From positions 620,001 to 684,000 of the forward strand of contig NZ_CP095742.1 of the NCBI RefSeq assembly GCF_023078495.1: a stretch of DNA of 64,000 bases. Reading direction: 5' to 3'. Below the pieces are notes generated by a model. That model had not been told where the DNA came from. It ran no database searches and saw only the letters and a list, made by a program, of their open reading frames with translations. The position numbers and the translations under genes were made by a program. This DNA comes from Luteibacter aegosomatissinici. GTDB taxonomy: Bacteria; Pseudomonadota; Gammaproteobacteria; Xanthomonadales; Rhodanobacteraceae. Positions 22,651-33,147 of the stretch are shown here, piece by piece (within the stretch, counting starts at the first letter, position 1; each line of letters starts with the position of its first letter).

Positions 22651-23147
22651 TGCCGCCACAGGGTCCCGAGCTTCGCGACATCCACGTACCGCACGTGCCC
22701 TGGTGGCCTCTTGCGCCGGGTTCGTGGGTACTCCTTGTGCTGGTGGTTGCGTTGCTCATGCTCGCCGCATGGGCCTGGCACCGCCGCGTGCGGCGACGCC
22801 GCTATATCAATCATGTGCTGGCGGAGTTGTATGCAGCGCGAGCCCGCCACGATGTCGACGGCGATAACGCTGCCTTCGCGGCAAGTGCGCATCAGCTGGT
22901 TCGCCGTGTCGCGCGCGCCCGCGATGCGCAAAGCGTCACGTTTGCTGCAGAGGCATGGCGGGCCGCGCTTGCCGCCATGGCGCCGAAGCGTGATGTCTCG
23001 CGGCTGGCCACGCTGGGCGATGTCATGTATCGCCCGCGTGCGCCGCTGGATATCGATGCCGTTACCGCGGATGTGGATGGATGGGTGCGCGATGTCCTTG
23101 CACGCGCCGGCAAGCCTGCCCGGGGGAGGTCGCATGCACCTTCCTGA
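22650..23147 (+). CDS. DUF4381 small membrane protein of the Bat operon
   Basis: 165 residues. One membrane segment at about 25-45 (GSWVLLVLVVALLMLAAWAW), then a basic stretch and a helical cytosolic domain. The N-terminus RDIHVPHVPWWPLAPGSW is the DUF4381 pattern, a family found almost only between DUF58 and VWA genes in MoxR operons. Start overlaps the previous stop by one base. Molecular role unknown. Confidence 0.9.
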   Translation: MPPQGPELRDIHVPHVPWWPLAPGSWVLLVLVVALLMLAAWAWHRRVRRRRYINHVLAELYAARARHDVDGDNAAFAASAHQLVRRVARARDAQSVTFAAEAWRAALAAMAPKRDVSRLATLGDVMYRPRAPLDIDAVTADVDGWVRDVLARAGKPARGRSHAPS

Positions 23148-24120
23148 GTTTGCATGGCCGTGGCTGTTCCTGGCGCTGCCATTGCCCTGGCTGCTACGCC
23201 GTGTTTTGCGTCCGGTACGCCCCGCGCAGGCGCTGAACCTGCCACAGCCCGGCATCACGTTGATGCCGGCATCGGCCAACCGCGCTTCATTCGCTGCATC
23301 AGCGGTCATGGTATTGGCCTGGATGTGCCTGGTCGTGGCGGCCGCACGCCCACAACACCTCGGGCCGCCCGAGCCGCAGAAACGCAGCGGTCGCGCCACC
23401 ATGCTCGCGGTGGATCTGTCGGGAAGCATGTCACTCGATGACATGCAGCTGGCTGGGCGGCAGGTCACGCGCTTCGCCGCCGTGGAGGCCATCGCGGGTG
23501 ACTTCATCGACCGGCGCGCCGGCGATGAGCTTGGCCTGGTGCTGTTTGGTTCGCAGGCTTACCTGGTGACGCCACTCACCTACGACCTGGATGCCGTGCG
23601 CGCCCAACTGCACGACGCCGTCGTAGGTTTGCCGGGGCGCGAAACCGCGATCGGCGACGCCATCGCTGTCGCCGTCAAACGCCTGGCCGATCTACCGCAG
23701 CAGGCTCGGGTACTCGTCCTGCTTACCGATGGCGTGAACAACGCAGGCTCGATCACGCCGCGTGAGGCGGCGCGTGCTGCGAAGGCCGCCGGTGTACGCG
23801 TTTATACGATCGGCATCGGCGCGACAGCCATGCGCGTGCCGGACTTCTTCGGATCGCGCATCGAGAACCCGTCGGCGGACCTCGACGTGGGCATGCTGAC
23901 CGATATTGCGAACCAGACGGGTGGCCGGTTTTTCAGGGCGACGGATACGGATGAGCTCGCGCAGGCGTATCGCCAGATCGACCAGCTCGAGCCCGTGCCG
24001 CAGCAGGGAGCTACCCTGCGACCGCGCGATGAGCTGTTCCGCTGGCCACTGCTTGTGAGCCTCGCCTTGCTTGTCGCAGCGTTGTTGCCACGCTGGTTGC
24101 CGGGCAGGGCGACGCCATGA
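23134..24120 (+). CDS. VWA-domain membrane protein (BatA-like)
   Basis: 328 residues. The start at 23134 is fixed by GGGGGAGG five bases upstream; it overlaps the DUF4381 end by 14 bases. Membrane segments near 5-20 and 48-65 (SAVMVLAWMCLVVAAA) and 300-320 frame a VWA domain with an intact MIDAS: DLSGSMS near 94, a conserved Thr, and TDGVNN near 198. Proteins of this type are metal-dependent adhesion-like domains in the inner membrane. Bat proteins are linked to stress survival in Bacteroides and Leptospira. Confidence 0.94.
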   Translation: MHLPEFAWPWLFLALPLPWLLRRVLRPVRPAQALNLPQPGITLMPASANRASFAASAVMVLAWMCLVVAAARPQHLGPPEPQKRSGRATMLAVDLSGSMSLDDMQLAGRQVTRFAAVEAIAGDFIDRRAGDELGLVLFGSQAYLVTPLTYDLDAVRAQLHDAVVGLPGRETAIGDAIAVAVKRLADLPQQARVLVLLTDGVNNAGSITPREAARAAKAAGVRVYTIGIGATAMRVPDFFGSRIENPSADLDVGMLTDIANQTGGRFFRATDTDELAQAYRQIDQLEPVPQQGATLRPRDELFRWPLLVSLALLVAALLPRWLPGRATP

Positions 24121-26006
24121 ATACGCTGTTCAACCACTTTCATTTCCTGCAGCCCAACTGGCTCTGGCTGTTGCTGTTCGTGCCGCTGCTGGCCTGGGCG
24201 ATGCTGCGCCGCTCGCCGGAAGTTCGCGTCCTGGCCCGCCTTGCCGACCCGTCATTGCTGCCCTACTTGCTCGATGGCGCGCCGCGATCGTCACGCATCC
24301 CAGCGTGGGCCGTGGCGTCGGCCGCGGTACTGGCAATCATCGCCCTGGCGGGGCCATCGTGGAGCAGGGCGTCGGAACAGCTCTTCAGTGAGCGGGCTGC
24401 ACAGGTTGTCGTGGTATCCATGTCGCCACGCATGCTGGCACGCGATGTGGTGCCCGATCGCCTGAGTCGTGCGCGCTACAAGGTGCGCGAGCTTTACAGC
24501 GCAAACAGCGACGGCATGAACGCGCTGGTGGCCTACACCGGTGAATCGTTCACTGTCGCGCCACTCACCACCGATGCGCACAGCGTCGACGATCTGCTCG
24601 CGGCGCTGGCGCCAGACACGATGCCGGTGGGCGGCGATGATCCCGGCAAAGCGATCGACCAGGCGGTGGACCTTATCCACCATGCCGACGTACGTGGCGG
24701 GTCCATCGTCGTCGTAACCGATCGCGCCGACGCGGCGGCCGTGGCGGCAGCGCGCCGCGCCCTGGCGGCCGGCGATCGTGTTTCCGTCCTTGGCATCGGC
24801 ACGCCGCGCGGTGGACCCATCACCACGGATGATGGCCAGTTCCTCAAGGATGAGCAGGGCCGCATCGTGATGGCACCGCGCGATGATGACTCGTTGCGCG
24901 CGCTCGCCACGGCGGGCGGTGGCGCCTATGCCGTCGCGTCGGATGACCGCGGCGACATACAGGCGATGGCGGCGGCCTTGCGCGATGCGAGTACCGCGAA
25001 AGCCACCGATGGCGCGACGGCCACGCAGTGGGAAGACCGTGGCCCGTGGTTCCTGCTGCCGCTGTTGCCTCTGGTGGCGTTGGGCTTTCGTCGCGGCTGG
25101 TTGCTGGTGCTTGCGCTGGCGCTGCTTCCTGCCGCGCCGTCGCACGCCGCGTCAGTGCGCGATGCCTTCCGCACGCGCGACCAGCAGGCCGCCGCTGCGC
25201 TCGCAGCCGGCGATGCAAAGAAAGCCCAGGGCGTGGCGGAAAGTGCGGCGATGCGTGGCGCCGCCGCGTACCGCGCGGGTGATTACGCCGCCGCGCAGGA
25301 TGCTTTGGCCCACGCGACCGATAGCGATGGCCAGTACAACCTGGGTAACGCACTTGCAAAGCAACAGCACTACGACGAGGCAATCGCAGCCTACGACCGG
25401 GCGTTGAAAGCGAACCCGGCCAATGCGGACGCTGCAGCGAACCGCAAGGCGGTCGAAGATTTCCTGAAGCAGCAGCAAAAAGACAAGAAAGACGACCAGG
25501 GCCCCAAGGGCAAGCAGGACGGCCAGCCCGACAAAAAGCCCGGCGACCAGGGCAAGGACCAGCAGGGCCAGCAAGGCCAACAGGATGATCCGTCGAAAGG
25601 TCAGCAGGGCGGCCAGTCCGCGGGCGGCCAGGATCAGAAGGAGCAACAGGGCGCGCCCGGCCAGGCCGGCGAAGGCGAAGGCAAGGACAAGGCGACCGAC
25701 GCCGGTAAGGCACAACCGCCGCAAGGTGATGCGAACAGCAAATCGGCCGACGAACGCGCCCAGGCGGCGCAGGCCCAGCAGGCGCTAAAGCAGAAGATGG
25801 ATGCGGCGCTCGCAGGCAAGGACAAGGGCGAGGGCAAGGACGAGCAGCATGACCTGGGCCAGTTGTCCGAGTCCGAATCGTCCTCGAAGCTCCCGCCCGA
25901 TGTGCGCAGGCAACTGCTGCGCGTGCCGGATGATCCGGGTGGCTTGCTGCGCCGGAAGTTCATGCTTGAATACCAGCGCCGCCATGGCGCGGAACCGGAG
26001 GAATGA
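24117..26006 (+). CDS. VWA-TPR fusion membrane protein (BatB/BatC-like)
   Basis: 629 residues. Two N-terminal membrane segments, a VWA domain whose MIDAS is degenerate (SMSPR near residue 100 where DxSxS is expected), two further hydrophobic segments near 308-340, then TPR-like repeats (QYNLGNALAKQQHYDEAIAAYDRALKANP, about 400-430). The rest (450-560) is low-complexity Lys, Gln, Gly and Asp. In other genomes BatB and BatC are separate; here they are fused. Overlaps the neighbours on both sides by 4 bases. Confidence 0.9.
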   Translation: MNTLFNHFHFLQPNWLWLLLFVPLLAWAMLRRSPEVRVLARLADPSLLPYLLDGAPRSSRIPAWAVASAAVLAIIALAGPSWSRASEQLFSERAAQVVVVSMSPRMLARDVVPDRLSRARYKVRELYSANSDGMNALVAYTGESFTVAPLTTDAHSVDDLLAALAPDTMPVGGDDPGKAIDQAVDLIHHADVRGGSIVVVTDRADAAAVAAARRALAAGDRVSVLGIGTPRGGPITTDDGQFLKDEQGRIVMAPRDDDSLRALATAGGGAYAVASDDRGDIQAMAAALRDASTAKATDGATATQWEDRGPWFLLPLLPLVALGFRRGWLLVLALALLPAAPSHAASVRDAFRTRDQQAAAALAAGDAKKAQGVAESAAMRGAAAYRAGDYAAAQDALAHATDSDGQYNLGNALAKQQHYDEAIAAYDRALKANPANADAAANRKAVEDFLKQQQKDKKDDQGPKGKQDGQPDKKPGDQGKDQQGQQGQQDDPSKGQQGGQSAGGQDQKEQQGAPGQAGEGEGKDKATDAGKAQPPQGDANSKSADERAQAAQAQQALKQKMDAALAGKDKGEGKDEQHDLGQLSESESSSKLPPDVRRQLLRVPDDPGGLLRRKFMLEYQRRHGAEPEE

Positions 26007-27688
26007 TGATGCGCCAGGCATGGCTGGCCCTCGCCCTGTCACTGGTGGTGGCGGTTGCGCATGCGCAGCCCGTGGCACCCGTGGCATCGCTCGATCGCAC
26101 CCGCGTTGGCGTCAGCGAAACGGTGACGCTCAATATCGAGGTGGCGGACGATAACCTGGGTAATCCCGATCTATCGCCGCTGGCGGCGGATTTCTTCGTA
26201 CTGGGTACATCCACGAATCACTCGTTGAGCATCGTCAACGGCAAGCGTGAAGCGCACACCATCCTGGGTATTGCGTTGCGCCCGAAGCACGAAGGCCAGG
26301 TGACCGTGCCGGCGTTGTCGATCGGCGGCCAGCTTACCCAGCCCTTGCCGCTTTCCGTCGAGGCCACCAGCCATTCGCCTGCCGATGCCGCCAACCGCCC
26401 GGTGGTGCTCGAAGGCAAGGTTGATCCTGCGACTGGCTACGTGGGGCAGCAGTTCGATTACACCCTTCGCCTTTACTTTGCGGTGAACCTGGCCGATGGC
26501 CAGTTGGGTGATCCCTCGGCGGAAGGCGCCGAGATTCGCCGCATCGGCTCCGATGCCAATTTCCAGACCGAACGCGGAGGCCGCCGTTTCAACGTGGTTG
26601 AGCGGCACTACGCCATCATTCCGCAGCACGCCGGTTCGTTGGAGATTAAGCCGCCCGGTTTCCAGGGTACGGCGGTCGACCCGACCGACGTGAATTCGTT
26701 CTTCGGTGCCGGTGAACCGGTGAACGCCGTGGCGCAGCCCGTTAGCGTCGAGGTGCAGAGCCGGCCAGCGAGCGCGCCCGATGGCGCGTGGCTGCCCGCG
26801 CGGTCGCTCACGCTGTCGCTGGATGGTTTTCCCGCCGATGGCAAAGCCCGTGTCGGCCAGCCCATGACCCTGGCGATGCGCCTGGATGCCACGGGCCTGC
26901 CGTTCGAGGCGCTGCCCGCGTTATCACTGCCGAAGCTTGACGGCGCGGACGTCTATCCCGATAAGGCCGTGACCGGCAGCAGTACCAACGGGCCGTGGAT
27001 CACCGGCCGCCGGCAGCAGGGCTTTGCCGTGGTGCCGACGCACGCTGGCAGGCTGCACATTCCAGAAACCACGTTGCACTGGTGGAATGTCACCACCGAC
27101 AAGCCCGAGACCGCTGTCGTGCCTGCCCGTGATATCGAGGTGGCGCCCGCTATCGGCGGTGCGCCCGTGACCTCGCCCGGCACACCTGCCATGCAGCCCC
27201 AGGCCAGCCCCGCGACGCCTGTCGCCACCGAACGTGCGGCAGTCACGGGTTTACCCTGGCCGGCGATCGCCGCAGGCATGGCCATTCTCTGGCTGCTGAC
27301 GGTGGCCATCTGGGTGGTGTCGGCGAAGCACAGGCGTCGTGTCCGTGCCGAAGCTCCCGTTGCCGCGCAGGCAGACCCCGTTCGCCCGCGTGCGGCACGT
27401 GAGGATTTTCTCAGGTCACTCGCGAGCGGGGACGTCATCACCATCGAGCGCGCGCTACTGAGCTGGGCGCGTTCCATCCGCCCCGAAGTCCGCATTCTGG
27501 GCGATCTCGCCAAGGCACTCCGCCCGGGTGAGCAGCGCGACGCTATTTCGGCCCTGCAGCGGGCTCGCTTCGGCGGCGGCGCGCTGGATACGTCCCGCTG
27601 GCGCGAGGTCTTCGACACCGGGTTCGACTGGGCGCCGCCCGCCGGGCCTGCGGATAACGGCGGGCTGCCGCCGCTGTACCCGCGCTAG
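26003..27688 (+). CDS. BatD-family oxygen tolerance protein
   Basis: 561 residues. Signal peptide ([22 protein letters not shown]), repeated beta-sandwich domains ([52 protein letters not shown]), a membrane segment near 418-440 ([23 protein letters not shown]) and a cytosolic C-terminal part. This is the BatD layout. Last gene of the operon; start overlaps the previous stop with GGAGG upstream. Its stop codon lies in a CTAG shared with the opposing gene. Confidence 0.92.
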   Translation: MMMRQAWLALALSLVVAVAHAQPVAPVASLDRTRVGVSETVTLNIEVADDNLGNPDLSPLAADFFVLGTSTNHSLSIVNGKREAHTILGIALRPKHEGQVTVPALSIGGQLTQPLPLSVEATSHSPADAANRPVVLEGKVDPATGYVGQQFDYTLRLYFAVNLADGQLGDPSAEGAEIRRIGSDANFQTERGGRRFNVVERHYAIIPQHAGSLEIKPPGFQGTAVDPTDVNSFFGAGEPVNAVAQPVSVEVQSRPASAPDGAWLPARSLTLSLDGFPADGKARVGQPMTLAMRLDATGLPFEALPALSLPKLDGADVYPDKAVTGSSTNGPWITGRRQQGFAVVPTHAGRLHIPETTLHWWNVTTDKPETAVVPARDIEVAPAIGGAPVTSPGTPAMQPQASPATPVATERAAVTGLPWPAIAAGMAILWLLTVAIWVVSAKHRRRVRAEAPVAAQADPVRPRAAREDFLRSLASGDVITIERALLSWARSIRPEVRILGDLAKALRPGEQRDAISALQRARFGGGALDTSRWREVFDTGFDWAPPAGPADNGGLPPLYPR

Positions 27689-28197
27689 CTACCCAGGGCA
27701 TCCCGGTAATGCCCAGCCATTGCCGGGCTGAATGCACAAAACACGAGCCGCGCGGGTACCCATGCGGCCTCGCGCACGCTATCCACCGCTATACGCGCCG
27801 CCAGGTTCGCGGGGTAGCCGTACACGCCGGCGCTGATCGCCGGGAAGGCGACGCTGGCCAGGCCCTGCTCGCGGGCCAGCGCCAGGCTTTGGCGGTAGCA
27901 AGCACCGAGCAACGCCGGTTCACCCCTTCCACCGCCATGCCACACGGGTCCGACGGTATGGATGACCCATGCCGCAGGCAGGCGGAAACCGGGGGTGATC
28001 CGTGCTTCCCCGGTGGGGCAGCGCACCCCGGCGCGCGTTTCCGGCAGGGCCCGGCACGCAGCCAGCAGGGCTGGGCCCGCTGCCCGGTGGATCGCCCCGT
28101 CCACGCCACCCCCACCCAGCAGGGACTCGTTGGCGGCGTTGACGATGGCGTCGACGGCCAGGGTGGTCAGGTCGGCCACGACGACTTCCGGGGTCAT
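27685..28197 (-). CDS. Macro-domain protein, O-acetyl-ADP-ribose deacetylase type (YmdB-like)
   Basis: 170 residues from ATG 28197 (GAGG 7 nt upstream); an in-frame start 30 bases further up is less likely. Macro-domain motifs: [27 protein letters not shown] near the N-terminus and [13 protein letters not shown] near 120, the ADP-ribose binding loops. Proteins of this subgroup hydrolyse O-acetyl-ADP-ribose and remove ADP-ribose from proteins. Convergent with batD, sharing four bases; divergent from the MarR gene with 32 bp between. Confidence 0.92.
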   Translation of the reverse strand: MTPEVVVADLTTLAVDAIVNAANESLLGGGGVDGAIHRAAGPALLAACRALPETRAGVRCPTGEARITPGFRLPAAWVIHTVGPVWHGGGRGEPALLGACYRQSLALAREQGLASVAFPAISAGVYGYPANLAARIAVDSVREAAWVPARLVFCAFSPAMAGHYRDALGS

Positions 28198-28229
28198 GCT
28201 GCATCCTCGCTTGTGACGGGTGGGCACAG

Positions 28230-28742
28230 ATGGATACGATGCGAGCCCAACCGCAAGAAAAGCCGACGACCACTCCCGCCATGGCCGACCAGCTCAAAGT
28301 CGAAGATATCTCGTTTGGTTACCTGCTCAACGATGTCACGCTGCTTTTCCGGAAGCACTTCGACCGGCGGGCGGTGACCTTCGGGCTGACCCGTGCACAG
28401 TGGCGGGCCCTGAAGTGGCTGCATCGCCGGCCCGGCATGCGCCAGAACGAGCTGGCCGAGCAACTGGACATGGAGCCCATCGCCGTGGGCCGCGTGATCG
28501 ACCGCCTCCAGGCGGCCGGGTTCGTGGAGCGCCGCCCCGACCCGAAGGATCGCCGGGCCTGGCGCCTGCACGATACCGAGCAGGCACGTAGTGTCATCGA
28601 TGACATGGAAGATATCTCCCGCGGCCTGCGCCGCGACGCCACCCAGGGCATTGCCTACGACGACCTGGAAAAGATGCTCGCCGTACTGGAGCGCATCAAG
28701 GAAAACCTCCAGGCGCTGGATGAGCCTGCCGGGGAAGACTGA
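28230..28742 (+). CDS. MarR-family transcriptional regulator
   Basis: 170 residues. Winged helix-turn-helix with [33 protein letters not shown] and the [14 protein letters not shown] wing. MarR proteins are dimeric repressors released by small aromatic ligands. It precedes an RND adaptor and pump in the same direction and probably represses them, a common arrangement. Alternative start at 28281 would remove a 17-residue non-conserved N-terminus. Confidence 0.92.
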   Translation: MDTMRAQPQEKPTTTPAMADQLKVEDISFGYLLNDVTLLFRKHFDRRAVTFGLTRAQWRALKWLHRRPGMRQNELAEQLDMEPIAVGRVIDRLQAAGFVERRPDPKDRRAWRLHDTEQARSVIDDMEDISRGLRRDATQGIAYDDLEKMLAVLERIKENLQALDEPAGED

Positions 28743-28858
28743 GCGGGTGTCAACGCATCACGGGGACCTGCGTTTCCTACATGGATGTCCCGACTAAACC
28801 CATGTCCGCGCTATCCCCGGCGCGGCGACCGAACCCCACGGTTTCGGCCGGAGTAGCC

Positions 28859-29995
28859 ATGCAACGTTCCCCAGGGAAGAAACTCGTCCTCATCACCGGA
28901 TTGGTCGTGCTCGCTGCCATAGGCGTTGGCGTGTGGCGGCACGGCGCGGACGGGAAGGATGCACAAAAGCCCTCCAGGGCGGCCCCCGCGGCTGGCACCC
29001 CGGTCACCACCGCGGTCGCTACGCGCGGCGAAATCGATCTTTCGCTCAAGATCATTGGCCGTGCCGAAGCCTATTCCACGGTGAACATCCGCTCGCGCGT
29101 GAACGGGCAGCTGGAAACGCTGGCGTTCACGCCGGGTGCGCACGTCACCAGGGGCCAGCTGCTTGCCCAGGTCGATCCGCGCCCGCTGAGGGCCGCGCTC
29201 GATGAAGCGCAAGGCAAGGTGGCCAGCGACCAGGCCCAGCTCACCAAGGCCGAGGCGGATCTCGCGCGGTATCAGAACATGCTCGGCAAAGGTTTCGTCA
29301 GCCGCGCCGATTTCGATCTTTACAAGGCCAATCTCGGTGTAGCTCGCGCGGCGCTGGAGAGTGATCGGGCCGCGGCCCGTGCCGCGCAGGTGCAGCTCGA
29401 TTTCACGACGATCACGGCGCCGTTCGATGGCATTACCGGTGCGCCGCTTGCGTACCCCGGTGCGACCCTCACCGCGGACACCACCGACATCGTGGTCCTC
29501 AACGAAGTCGATCCGATCCGCGTGGCCTTCGCTATTCCGGAAGATAGCCTGTCGGCGGTGCGCGCCAGCCAGCGCCGGGGCGCGTTGCCGGTGGAAGCAA
29601 AGATTCCCGGCGATACGGGCGGCCCGCTGAAGGGCGAGCTGGAGTTCGTCGATAACGCGGTGGATGCCACCACCGGCACCATCGTATTGAAAGGGCGCTT
29701 CGCGAACGCGGATGGCCGCCTGACGGCTGGGCAGTTCGCCGAGGTCACGTTGCCTACGACACGCCTGACCGATGCCGTGAGTATTCCCGTCATCGCCCTG
29801 CAGAGTTCCACGTCGGGCACGTTCGTGTTCGTGGTCAAGCCCGACCAGACCGTGGAGCAGCGCAGCGTCACCACGGGTGCCAGCACGGCGACGCGCGTAG
29901 TCATCGACAAGGGCCTGGCCGAAGGCGAGCGCGTGGTGACCGAGGGCCAGATGCTCCTGGTGGATGGCGCGCGCGTCCGCATCGACAAGGGCTGA
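28859..29995 (+). CDS. RND efflux periplasmic adaptor (membrane fusion protein)
   Basis: 378 residues from ATG 28859 (GGAG 6 nt upstream). N-terminal membrane anchor (KKLVLITGLVVLAAIGVGVW), lipoyl/barrel-sandwich halves (VRSRVNGQLETLAFTPGAHVTRGQLLAQVDPR and TITAPFDGITGAPLAYPGATL), alpha-hairpin, and membrane-proximal domain. It bridges the inner-membrane pump to an outer-membrane channel. The next gene, 12 bp away, is the pump. No outer-membrane factor gene is present here. Confidence 0.95.
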   Translation: MQRSPGKKLVLITGLVVLAAIGVGVWRHGADGKDAQKPSRAAPAAGTPVTTAVATRGEIDLSLKIIGRAEAYSTVNIRSRVNGQLETLAFTPGAHVTRGQLLAQVDPRPLRAALDEAQGKVASDQAQLTKAEADLARYQNMLGKGFVSRADFDLYKANLGVARAALESDRAAARAAQVQLDFTTITAPFDGITGAPLAYPGATLTADTTDIVVLNEVDPIRVAFAIPEDSLSAVRASQRRGALPVEAKIPGDTGGPLKGELEFVDNAVDATTGTIVLKGRFANADGRLTAGQFAEVTLPTTRLTDAVSIPVIALQSSTSGTFVFVVKPDQTVEQRSVTTGASTATRVVIDKGLAEGERVVTEGQMLLVDGARVRIDKG

Positions 29996-30007
29996 GGAGG
30001 CCGCGGC

Positions 30008-33000
30008 GTGAACCTGCCTGAACTGTGTATCCGCCGCCCGGTGATGACCACGCTGCTGATGGCGGCGCTGGTGATCTTCGGCATCGCGGCGTACCCCAAG
30101 CTCCCGGTCAACGAGCTGCCCAACGTCGATTTCCCCACGATCAACATCAGCGCAAGCCTGCCTGGCGCCTCACCGGAGACCATGGCGTCATCGGTAGCGA
30201 CACCGCTGGAAGCGCAGTTGTCGACCATCGCCGGTATCGATTCGCTCACGTCATCCAGTTCACTGGGTTCGACGACCATCACCGTGACGTTCGCGCTGGA
30301 TCGCAGCATCGATGGCGCCGCGCAGGATGTGCAGGCGGCCATCTCGGCGGCACAGCGCCAGCTGCCGCAGGACATGCCGACGCCGCCGACCTACCGCAAG
30401 GTCAACCCGGCCGACGCGCCCATCCTGTTCCTCACCATGCAATCGTCCACGCTGCCGCTATCCACGGTGGATGACTACGCAGAGACGGAGCTGGCCCAGC
30501 GCCTCTCCATGGTGGAGGGCGTCGCGCAGGTCAACGTGTACGGCTCGCAGAAGTACGCCGTGCGCATCGCGGTGAATCCCGATCGTCTCGCGGCCACGGG
30601 CATCGGCGTGGACCAGATGGCCAGCGCGATCGCCGCGGCAAACGTCAACAAGGCGACAGGTTCGCTCAATGGCAGCCGTCAGCTGCTGTCCATCCGATCG
30701 GACGGGCAGTTGATGCGCGCCGCTGACTACAACCAGGTAGTACTCGCCTACCGCAACGGCGCGCCGGTTCGCCTCTCGGATATCGCCACGCCGCGCGATA
30801 GCGTGCAGGATGACCAGAAGGCGAGCTGGTTCAACGGCAAGCGCGCCATTACCCTCGCGATTCAGCGCCAGCCGGGCGCGAACACCGTGGAAACCGTCGA
30901 TCGCATCCTCGCACTGCTGCCTGGGTTCGAAGCGACCTTGCCGCCGTCGGTCAAGCTCAACGTCATGTACGACCGCTCGGTATCGATCCGCGATTCCGTG
31001 CACGACGTGCAGTTCACCCTGGTGCTCGCGGGCATCCTGGTGGTGCTGGTGATCTATCTGTTCCTCGGCAATGCATCGGCCACGCTGATTCCCGCGGTGG
31101 CCTTGCCCATCTCCGTGCTCGGTACGTTCGGTGCGATGTTCGCGTTGGGATACAGCCTGGATAACCTCTCGTTGCTGGCGCTCACGCTGGCGGTCGGCTT
31201 CGTCGTGGACGATGCGATCGTGATGCTGGAGAACATCATGCGCCACATCGAAATGGGCGAGAAGCCGTTCGATGCGGCCGTGAAGGGCGCCAACGAGATC
31301 GGCTTCACCATCTTCTCGATGACCTTATCGCTCGTCGCCGTGTTCATCCCGGTCATGTTCATGGGTGGCATCGTCGGCCGGCTGTTCCATGAATTCGCGG
31401 TGGTGATCAGCGTATCGATCCTGATTTCCGGCTTCGTATCAATCACGCTCACCCCCATGCTGTGCAGTCGTTTCGTCAAGGCACACGACCACGACAAGCG
31501 CAGCCGCATCGTCGTGTGGTTCGATGCGGGGTTCAGTGCAGTGACATCCGGCTACACCAGCACGCTGGCGTGGTGCATGCGCCATCCGCGTGTCGTGCTA
31601 CTCGTGTTCGCGCTTAGCCTGGGCGCCACAGGCGTACTGTTCGCCGTCACGCCCAAGGATTTCATCCCGGCCGGCGATAGCGGCCAGCTGCGTGTCACCA
31701 CGGAAGGCCCGACCGATATCTCGTTCGCCGCCATGTCCGCGCGCCAACAGGCGCTGGCGGAAATCGCCGGCAAGGATCCGAATATCGGCGGCTATATGTC
31801 CAGCGTCGGCGCGGGTGGTGCACGCGCCACGATCAACTCGGGTTCCATCCTGCTGACCTTGCGCCCGGCAGCCGAGCGCGGCCATACCACGCCTGACGAG
31901 ATCATCCAGGAGCTCCGGCATAAGTTCGCCCAGGTGCCGGGCATCCGCACCTATATCCAGAATCCGCCGGCTATCCAGGTCGGCGGGCGCCAATCCAAGG
32001 CGCAGTACCAGTACACGGTGCAATCGACCGACCTGCAGGCGCTTTACGCTTGGTCGGGCAAGCTGGTTACCGCATTCCAGAAGCTGCCCGGGTTTCAGGA
32101 TGTCACCACCGACCTGGACCTCAACAGCCCATCCATGGTGGTCGAGGTCAATCGCGACAAGCTCGCGCCCATGGGCCTCACCATGGACCAGGTGCAGACC
32201 GCGCTCGGTACGGCTTTTGGCGAGAACCAGATTTCAACCATTTACGGTTCGGCCACGCAGTACTGGGTGATCCTGCAGGTGGACCGCGGCATGCAGGATG
32301 ATCCCGCGGTGCTGTCCAAGCTTTACGTCACCGGGGACTCCGGCAAGCTCATTCCGTTGAATACCGTGGCGCGGTTCGAGCGCAAGCCGCAGGTATTGAC
32401 GGTGAACCACCAGGGCCAGCTGCCCGCCGTCACCGTGTCGTTCAACCTGGCGCCCGGCGTGTCGCTCAGCGATGCCGTGGCGAGCATCGACCGCGCGACG
32501 ACCGAACTGAAACTGCCCGCAACACTGAGCGGCAGCGTGCAGGGCACGGCGCAGGCGTTTCAGGATTCGATCAAGGGCATGGGCCTGCTGTTGCTGCTGG
32601 CCGTGTTCGTGATCTACCTCGTGCTTGGCATCCTGTACGAGAGCTTCATCCACCCGCTCACCATTCTTTCCGGCCTGCCGGCCGCGGCAGTCGGTGCACT
32701 CCTTACGCTGGTGATTTTCAACGCATCGCTGGATCTGTTTGCGTTCGTGGGCATCGTGATGCTGGTGGGCATCGTGAAGAAGAACGCGATCATGATGATC
32801 GACTTCGCGCTGGAGCGTCAGCGAGACGAAGGCATGGCGCCCTTCGATGCGATCTTCGAGGCGTGCCGCGTGCGTTTCCGCCCCATCATGATGACGACGA
32901 TGGCGGCGTTCGCCGGCACGCTGCCCATTGCGCTGGGCATTGGCGCTGGCGCCGAGACGCGCCGCCCGCTGGGCCTGGCCGTCGTCGGTGGCCTGGTGGT

Positions 33001-33109
33001 GTCGCAGATCCTGACGCTTTACCTCACGCCGGTGATCTACCTGTACATGAATCGCCTGCAGGATCGCGTGGCACCGAAGCAGATCGGCGAGCCCGTGACC
33101 GGGCACTGA
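30008..33109 (+). CDS. RND multidrug efflux transporter (HAE1 type permease)
   Basis: 1033 residues. Twelve membrane segments in two halves with large periplasmic loops after TM1 and TM7; opening MNLPELCIRRPVMTTLLM. Proton-relay residues appear in the TM4 block (LALTLAVGFVVDDAIVMLENI) and the repeat half has FVGIVMLVGIVKKNAIMMIDFA. It is a proton-driven trimeric exporter. GTG start at 30008 with AGGAGG upstream. Third gene of the MarR-adaptor-pump operon. Substrate unknown; the MdtB/MuxB subgroup seems closest by eye. Confidence 0.96.
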   Translation: MNLPELCIRRPVMTTLLMAALVIFGIAAYPKLPVNELPNVDFPTINISASLPGASPETMASSVATPLEAQLSTIAGIDSLTSSSSLGSTTITVTFALDRSIDGAAQDVQAAISAAQRQLPQDMPTPPTYRKVNPADAPILFLTMQSSTLPLSTVDDYAETELAQRLSMVEGVAQVNVYGSQKYAVRIAVNPDRLAATGIGVDQMASAIAAANVNKATGSLNGSRQLLSIRSDGQLMRAADYNQVVLAYRNGAPVRLSDIATPRDSVQDDQKASWFNGKRAITLAIQRQPGANTVETVDRILALLPGFEATLPPSVKLNVMYDRSVSIRDSVHDVQFTLVLAGILVVLVIYLFLGNASATLIPAVALPISVLGTFGAMFALGYSLDNLSLLALTLAVGFVVDDAIVMLENIMRHIEMGEKPFDAAVKGANEIGFTIFSMTLSLVAVFIPVMFMGGIVGRLFHEFAVVISVSILISGFVSITLTPMLCSRFVKAHDHDKRSRIVVWFDAGFSAVTSGYTSTLAWCMRHPRVVLLVFALSLGATGVLFAVTPKDFIPAGDSGQLRVTTEGPTDISFAAMSARQQALAEIAGKDPNIGGYMSSVGAGGARATINSGSILLTLRPAAERGHTTPDEIIQELRHKFAQVPGIRTYIQNPPAIQVGGRQSKAQYQYTVQSTDLQALYAWSGKLVTAFQKLPGFQDVTTDLDLNSPSMVVEVNRDKLAPMGLTMDQVQTALGTAFGENQISTIYGSATQYWVILQVDRGMQDDPAVLSKLYVTGDSGKLIPLNTVARFERKPQVLTVNHQGQLPAVTVSFNLAPGVSLSDAVASIDRATTELKLPATLSGSVQGTAQAFQDSIKGMGLLLLLAVFVIYLVLGILYESFIHPLTILSGLPAAAVGALLTLVIFNASLDLFAFVGIVMLVGIVKKNAIMMIDFALERQRDEGMAPFDAIFEACRVRFRPIMMTTMAAFAGTLPIALGIGAGAETRRPLGLAVVGGLVVSQILTLYLTPVIYLYMNRLQDRVAPKQIGEPVTGH

Positions 33110-33147
33110 CACGCACTACGGGCGTGGCGTTTCCGCTTCGTTGGCTT

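Noticed and set aside
25152-25724. Leu-rich antisense frame opposite the low-complexity tail of the VWA-TPR gene
   Set aside because: The sense tail is Gln/Lys/Gly-rich, so its reverse complement gives Leu-rich repeats. It would look like a membrane protein by composition only.
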